DNA from: Coriolopsis trogii
Lineage: Eukaryota > Basidiomycota > Agaricomycetes > Polyporales > Polyporaceae
Reading direction: 5' to 3'
Length of the DNA: 64,000 nucleotides
NCBI GenBank assembly: GCA_020543525.1
Contig: JAHYIO010000001.1
Span: forward strand, 930,001-994,000
Part shown: one piece after another, positions 59,380-64,000 of the stretch
Layout: every line of letters begins with the position of its first letter
How positions within the stretch are numbered: position 1 is the stretch's first letter
Notes under the pieces: generated by a model
Database searches by the model: none
What the model saw: only the letters and a program-made list of their open reading frames with translations
What the model was told of the DNA's origin: nothing
Translations under genes and position numbers: made by a program

Positions 59380-61029
59380 ATGCGCATCCACTACCCCCTC
59401 ATCGTCTTCCTCCTCGCGAACGCAGGCCCCTCCGACGCAAGTCTCTTCGCACGCGGCACAGAGTCTCTCGCCCGTGCTGCGAACAAGCTGCACCACCGCG
59501 CCGCCAAGCGCAGCGCAGGGCTCGCGAGCGACCTCCGGAGAGCATTCTCGGGCATGTACGCCCAAGAGCTGGCCACCGGCACCGGTGGCTCTCAGCGCGT
59601 ATACTGTGTCAACAACGCCGGCTCGCCGTTGGGCAGCGGCGCAAACAGCACCAGTCCGGCCAATGGTACATCATCTTCTTCGATGTCTTCATCCTCTCCG
59701 GTGCAGTCTGCCACCGCCGCTGCCGACAGCTCTTCTCAGACAAGCACTAAGCATTCGACCTCCTCGACAGCTTCTCCTCCTGCTACTTCTAGCTCTGCGC
59801 AGTCACCATGGAAGCTTACGAAGAACTACGTACGTTATATGCGTTCTGGTGCCATGTCGGGTGACCCCCTTCTCACCATTTGACCAGCAAGGAGACTCGT
59901 TCTTCGACGGATGGGATTTCTTCACGGGTGATGATCCTACGCACGGCGTGGTCGACTACATAGATGAGAACAGTGCGGTATGTCCTCCTTGTAACCCCCT
60001 CTCGCCACCACATTCTCAAATAATCGCCTTTCCAGCGCTCCTCAAACCTCATCGAGGTCAACAGCGACGGACACGCGATCATGCGCGTCGACACGACCCC
60101 CCAGATCTCCGGGAACCGCAAGTCGGTCCGGATCACGACCCAATACTCGTACACCGGCGGCCTCGTCCTCCTCGACGCCGTGCACATGCCGACCGGGTGC
60201 GCGACGTGGCCCGCGTTTTGGTCGAACGGGCCCGACTGGCCGAACAAGGGCGAGATCGACATCGTCGAGGGCGTGAACGACAACGCGATAAACCAGGCCA
60301 CGATCCACACCGCCCACGGCTGCACAATCCCGTCCTCGAGCTCGTCCGCGCTCGGCATCACAGGGCGCGTCGTCGGGGGCACGAACTGCGCCGCCGCCGA
60401 GACCGGGAACGCCGGGTGCGGCATGGTCGACTCCCGGTCAAACTCGTACGGCGTCGGGTTCAACAACAACGGCGGCGGGGTCTATGCGAGTGCGTCTCTA
60501 CCTTTTCCTCTGGCGCAGATGTATGTGTAGTCAAGAGCTGACGTGCCTGCCTCCCCATCTAGTGCAATGGGTCGACAGCGGCATCTCCGTCTGGTTCTTC
60601 CCCCGCAACAACATCCCCTCCGACATCTCCGCGGACGCGCCGCTCCCCGACAACTGGGGAAAGCCCATGGCCTTCTGGCCCGCGTCGAATTGCAGCCCGT
60701 CCAAGTTCTTCCAGTCCCACTCGTCCATCTTCGACACCACGCTTTGGTGAGTCCTCTTTTCCTCCACGTCCGCGGCTTACCGGTGCTAAAGCTCGTGTGT
60801 TCGGCGCAGCGGTGACTGGGCGGGGAACACCTGGAACGACGCGGGTTCTCCTGGACAGGAGCAGAGTTGTGCGGCTCGCGTCGGTGTCTCGACCTGTGAG
60901 GAGTACGTCCGGAATCACGGCGGCTCCTTTAGTGAAGCTTGTGGGTAGTGCCGTTTTCAGCACACGTATGACCAGGCTAACCTCCATCTTGCAGATTGGG
61001 AAGTCAACTATGTCAAGATCTACCAGTAG
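59380..61029 (+). CDS. Secreted GH16 endo-beta-1,3(4)-glucanase, Lam16A-like (copy 2)
   Basis: Paralogue of the gene at 51522 with the same layout. The start is the ATG at 59380 (MRIHYPLIVFLLANAGPSDA), a signal peptide. Then comes a short basic propeptide-like part ending in AAKR, a Ser/Thr-rich linker (59620-59810), and the catalytic domain: GDSFFDGWDFFTGDDPTHG, IMRVDTTPQISGNRKSVRI and MPTGCATWPAFWSNGPDWPN. The active site KGEIDIVEGVNDNAINQATIH has the catalytic Glu-x-Asp-x-x-Glu. TGNAGCGMVDSRSNSYGVGF and ISVWFFPRNNIPSDI follow, and the C-terminus HGGSFSEAYWEVNYVKIYQ stops at 61029. Third codon positions are very C/G-rich in the central exon (60030-60490), more than in copy 1, which may mean higher expression. 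Four or five introns. Confidence 0.94.
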
Positions 61030-61537
61030 ATTGGTTGAGGTCCTACTTGTTCGTCGGTCCTTCCTCTCGGGGTATGCTTGGGGTATCTTCCTCGCTTTTC
61101 GTAGGGGCATACTTATATGGCCACGTATATCACGACATCTAACGGGGTTAAGATGTATCTAACTTTCAAGGTGTACCATACTATAGACGCAATGTAGCAT
61201 TTATTGGTATTATTCGCTGACTCTCTGCCATCAATGTGGGACGTTCAGACGGCTCAGTCACTCATCAACCGCTGATGCTTTCACGTGTCACGCACGGAAG
61301 AGGACATGTGTTCCCTTCACCGTCATTTCCGGGCGCAGCGTAAATCGGTGTGCGAGACAGACGGCAGATGTGTGAGGCCCATGCGTGGAGTGTCTTGTTG
61401 TGCATAGCATACTACTGCATACATATGGGACCCGTTTCATGACGGTGTACCGTCATCCCGGCGAGTGCGTGTGGTGGGGAGAAGACAGAGGAAGCGAAAG
61501 CGATACACGAGCGAGAGCGCAGGACGCAGCAAGCAAC
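61030..61537. other. Convergent intergenic region
   Basis: 508 bases between the stops of GH16 copy 2 (plus) and the S29 gene (minus). They hold both 3' UTRs. No gene or repeat seen. Confidence 0.4.
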
Positions 61538-61892
61538 TCATCGGGTCTATCACACAACTCATCAGGGGCAGTTTGGGGAGAGTGGAAGGGGAGGTAGCAT
61601 ACCTTCTGGAAACCGATGGCGGCCGACTTCTCGCGGAAGCACTGACGGCAAAGGTCAAGGCCGTACTTGCGGATGAGACCCGCCTGGTGGGCGCAGAGAC
61701 GGCTGTCGAGTGCAAGGGGTCAGCGCGTTGTCCTCGCGTCCGCTCCACAGCTCCCTCCGTCTCCGTCCACGGCATCCACCACCACAAGCAATATTTATCG
61801 AGCTGGGAAGGACGGAGAGTGGGTACTCACCACTGACGGCTGCCCTTGCCGTACTTGCGAGGACGAGAGAACCAAATGGCGTCGTGGGTCAT
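61538..61892 (-). CDS. RPS29: 40S ribosomal protein S29 (uS14 family)
   Basis: Small zinc-binding protein of the 40S head. It has three coding exons: 61892-61831 (62 nt), 61702-61603 (100 nt) and 61546-61538 (9 nt including the stop). The product is 56 residues: [40 protein letters not shown], then [16 protein letters not shown]. The zinc ligands are the CxxC pairs CRLC and CRQC. The length equals that of yeast S29. The last exon has only ACC CGA and the TGA stop; its intron is 56 nt with a GTATGC donor, a CTGAT branch-like site and a GATAG acceptor. The first coding intron is 128 nt. The start was chosen by the universal MTHD/MAHD beginning. Confidence 0.95.
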
Positions 61893-62497
61893 TTTGAGGG
61901 GTCTTGAGGGGCGGAGGAGCTGTTTCGCGCACAGAGCACGATTACAGGTAGACGTGAGTGACGTATAATTCCCAGACGCGTTTCATGTAGAACCGTACCT
62001 TGTCCGGAGGATGGAGGGAGGGCTTGCCGTCGGTGTCGGTGAGCGGGCGATAAATTGTGTTGTCCTATACAGTCCCCAGGAAGAATAAGGTTCAGAGGGA
62101 TTCAGACTCCGCCGGGCAGGGCCGGTGGCTGAACCAATTTTGGATCTCGAATGGACGCTCATCCTGCATGTCTTGACTTGCAACGACGTCTATGCAGCCC
62201 TCTCATCACCGTGTCTGGAAACCCTTAAAAAAACTCGAAAATCATTTGAACTGCGTCTTTTGGCGGACGGTCATGATGAGGTGTGACACTTCATGGCCAA
62301 CACAGAGCAATAGTAGGTCTTATGTAACTAGAAGCGTCTCTGCATCCATTCAGTGCATTTCCAATCGCTGAACCGGCTGACCCGTTCGAGTCTTCAAGCT
62401 TGAACTCTCCCACTTCCCCGTTTCACTCACTGGTGAGTGGACTGATTTACAACTTTTTGACCGATCCACTCATGCTCCCAAGCAGATCACCGACCTC
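61893..62497. promoter_or_regulatory. Divergent region between RPS29 and the HET-domain gene
   Basis: 605 bases holding both promoters, possibly with a 5' UTR intron of RPS29. No gene, tRNA or repeat supported. Confidence 0.45.
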
Positions 62498-64000
62498 ATG
62501 TGGTTAATCCACACTCGTACTGGGAAGCTGGTGTGGTTTCACTCTCCTGACGCTGTCGACTATGCCATATTGTCCCATGTTTGGCAAAAGCATGAACAGA
62601 CGTTCCAAGAGCTTTGCAGCCTACTTGAGGAGACGGAGGGCAATCACCCCCTTGGCGACGCCTCACAGCCGTCGCCGCAATCCTCTACTACGATGCCCAG
62701 CAGAGTGTCGCCCAAGATTCAAGACTTCTGCAACGTGGCACTTCGCGCATGCAGGGAGCTTGGTTGGATAGACACATGCTGCATCGACAAGACCAGCAGT
62801 ACCGAGCTTTCGGAGGCGATCAACTCGATGTTCGAGTGGTACCACAAAGCGTCCGTCTGCTACGTGTACCTGCACGACGTGGAGTACGGCGAGGATCCTG
62901 CGGCGCCATACTCTGCCTTTCGCCGAAGCCAATGGTTCACCAGAGCGTGGACGCTCCAGGAGCTCATCGCCCCTCGCAAGGTCATCTTCCTCTCCAAGGA
63001 CTGGCGTCCGATAGGGACCAAGGACAGCCTCGTCGACGTGATATCCGAAGTGACCGGCATCGATCAACCCATCCTCTTGCACGACATGCCGTTCGGAGCT
63101 GCCAGCGTCGCGCGTCGCATGTCCTGGGCGGCGTCTCGGGAAGCCACGCGTGAAGAAGACCGGGCGTACTCTCTGCTCGGCATCTTCGGAGTCAACATGC
63201 CAACCATCTACGGGGAAGGCAAGCGCGCCTTTGTCCGGCTCCAGCAAGAGATCCTGAGACGTTCATTTGACCAGAGCATATTCGCCTGGATGTACAGCCA
63301 GCCCGATTCGCTCCCACTTGACCGGAAACACGAAGGACAGTTCCTCCTGGCCCTTTCCCCCAACGCATTTGCATACAGTGCCGACATCGCTCCCATCCCT
63401 CTCCCTGACTTCATCAAACGCGTGGGCATCCCTCCCAAGCTCGCAGACTATGCTATGACGTGCCACGGGTTGCGTACCACATTTCCAATCCGCAAGATTC
63501 AGAACCCGGCAGGCGGCCATGACACGATCGCTGTCCTGGCCTGCATGCACCGGAGAACCCAGAAGCTCCTAGCGCTCATTCTCCGACCCACAGAAGGAGG
63601 CCTCCCGCTGACCCAGTTCTTCCTTGTCGGAGACGACTTCGAAGACACCGTCCCTAAGCAGTTATGGCCCTTGGTTCCACGGACCAGAGGTCCACTCGAC
63701 GACGGGCACGAGCCCCGAGTCCGCCACTACAGACGTATCATGCTCGTGCCCCCAGAGCTGTCCGTTCGCGGATACTTCGAAGTCACAGACGTGTGCATAC
63801 CCGAAGCAGCGCACCCTCAGGACGAGTTCCCGTCCATCCGTCGCGGTCCGGGGACGGCGTACGAGGACGCTCGCTTCGCCGCGCCAGCAGTGATCGTATG
63901 GCCTCCTTGGCTCTCATCGCGACTGGCCGCACGCGGGGTGTCGTTCATCGCCGAGGATGTGGACTCCATGGGAGAGATGGTGTTCTGGGAAGGCGACATG
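62498..64000 (+). CDS. HET-domain protein (heterokaryon-incompatibility type), 3' end missing
   Basis: HET-domain proteins mediate nonself recognition and cell death after hyphal fusion in ascomycetes; in basidiomycetes they are abundant but mostly uncharacterised. The frame is open from the ATG at 62498 (MWLIHTRTGKLVWFHSPDAV) to the right edge, 501 codons without an intron. HET motifs in order: DYAILSHVWQKHEQTF, CRELGWIDTCCIDKTSSTE, SMFEWYHKASVCYVYLHDV, RSQWFTRAWTLQELIAPRK and EEDRAYSLLGIFGVNMPTIYG, then FVRLQQEILRRSFDQSIFAW. Downstream of the domain (from about 63300) the frame continues with no recognised fold. The N-terminus MWLI followed by a short link to YAILSHVW is typical. The lack of introns contrasts with the rest of the window. 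The end lies outside it. Confidence 0.9.
   Translation, partial: MWLIHTRTGKLVWFHSPDAVDYAILSHVWQKHEQTFQELCSLLEETEGNHPLGDASQPSPQSSTTMPSRVSPKIQDFCNVALRACRELGWIDTCCIDKTSSTELSEAINSMFEWYHKASVCYVYLHDVEYGEDPAAPYSAFRRSQWFTRAWTLQELIAPRKVIFLSKDWRPIGTKDSLVDVISEVTGIDQPILLHDMPFGAASVARRMSWAASREATREEDRAYSLLGIFGVNMPTIYGEGKRAFVRLQQEILRRSFDQSIFAWMYSQPDSLPLDRKHEGQFLLALSPNAFAYSADIAPIPLPDFIKRVGIPPKLADYAMTCHGLRTTFPIRKIQNPAGGHDTIAVLACMHRRTQKLLALILRPTEGGLPLTQFFLVGDDFEDTVPKQLWPLVPRTRGPLDDGHEPRVRHYRRIMLVPPELSVRGYFEVTDVCIPEAAHPQDEFPSIRRGPGTAYEDARFAAPAVIVWPPWLSSRLAARGVSFIAEDVDSMGEMVFWEGDM

Overview
This window is nuclear chromosomal DNA of a filamentous basidiomycete, most likely an Agaricomycete. Genes are dense, on both strands, and each is cut by many introns of about 45-75 nt with GT-AG ends. 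The proteins fit that group: a group X hybrid histidine kinase with an N-terminal pseudokinase, Lam16A-like GH16 beta-glucanases, a HET-domain protein, a MATA-type HMG-box factor and a Vac8 armadillo protein. I found no operons, rRNA, tRNA, CRISPR array or convincing transposon. Exon joins were worked out by hand from splice signals and family motifs, so gene spans are firmer than every internal splice site.

Left part (1-23.2 kb): a PUF4-type Pumilio protein cut by the left edge (minus), a Vps38/UVRAG-like autophagy and endosome subunit (minus), an unrecognised low-complexity protein (plus), a GYF-domain protein with a GIGYF-like 4E-binding motif (minus), an SLC33A1/AT-1-type acetyl-CoA transporter (minus), then a tandem duplicated pair of DHA1/SLC18-like MFS transporters (plus) that share an unusual 12-nt exon.

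Middle (23.5-43.1 kb): a 9.5-kb group X hybrid histidine kinase (minus), the mRNA-export helicase SUB2 (minus) with one 414-nt intron, a dicarboxylate/oxaloacetate-type mitochondrial carrier (plus) built from tiny exons, the ribosome-biogenesis helicase ROK1 (plus) and an HMG-box transcription factor (plus).

Right part (43.5-64 kb): CCA-adding enzyme with a probable dual start (minus), acyl-protein thioesterase (minus) divergent from VAC8 (plus), two paralogous secreted GH16 glucanases (plus) that bracket an unrecognised 141-aa protein and a GCNA-like SprT metalloprotease, ribosomal protein eS/uS14 family S29 (minus) whose last coding exon is only two sense codons plus stop, and a HET-domain protein cut by the right edge (plus).

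Most genes are unrelated housekeeping functions. The linked themes are: membrane and vacuole traffic (Vps38, APT, Vac8), RNA metabolism (PUF4, GYF, SUB2, ROK1, CCA1, RPS29), transport and sensing (MFS pair, AT-1, carrier, histidine kinase), and wall-polysaccharide breakdown (GH16 pair). I did not find a clearly new multi-gene system. The best leads are the microexons, the GH16 pair with a shared propeptide, the SIM-rich SprT protease, the APT1/VAC8 divergent pair and the unrecognised small proteins.
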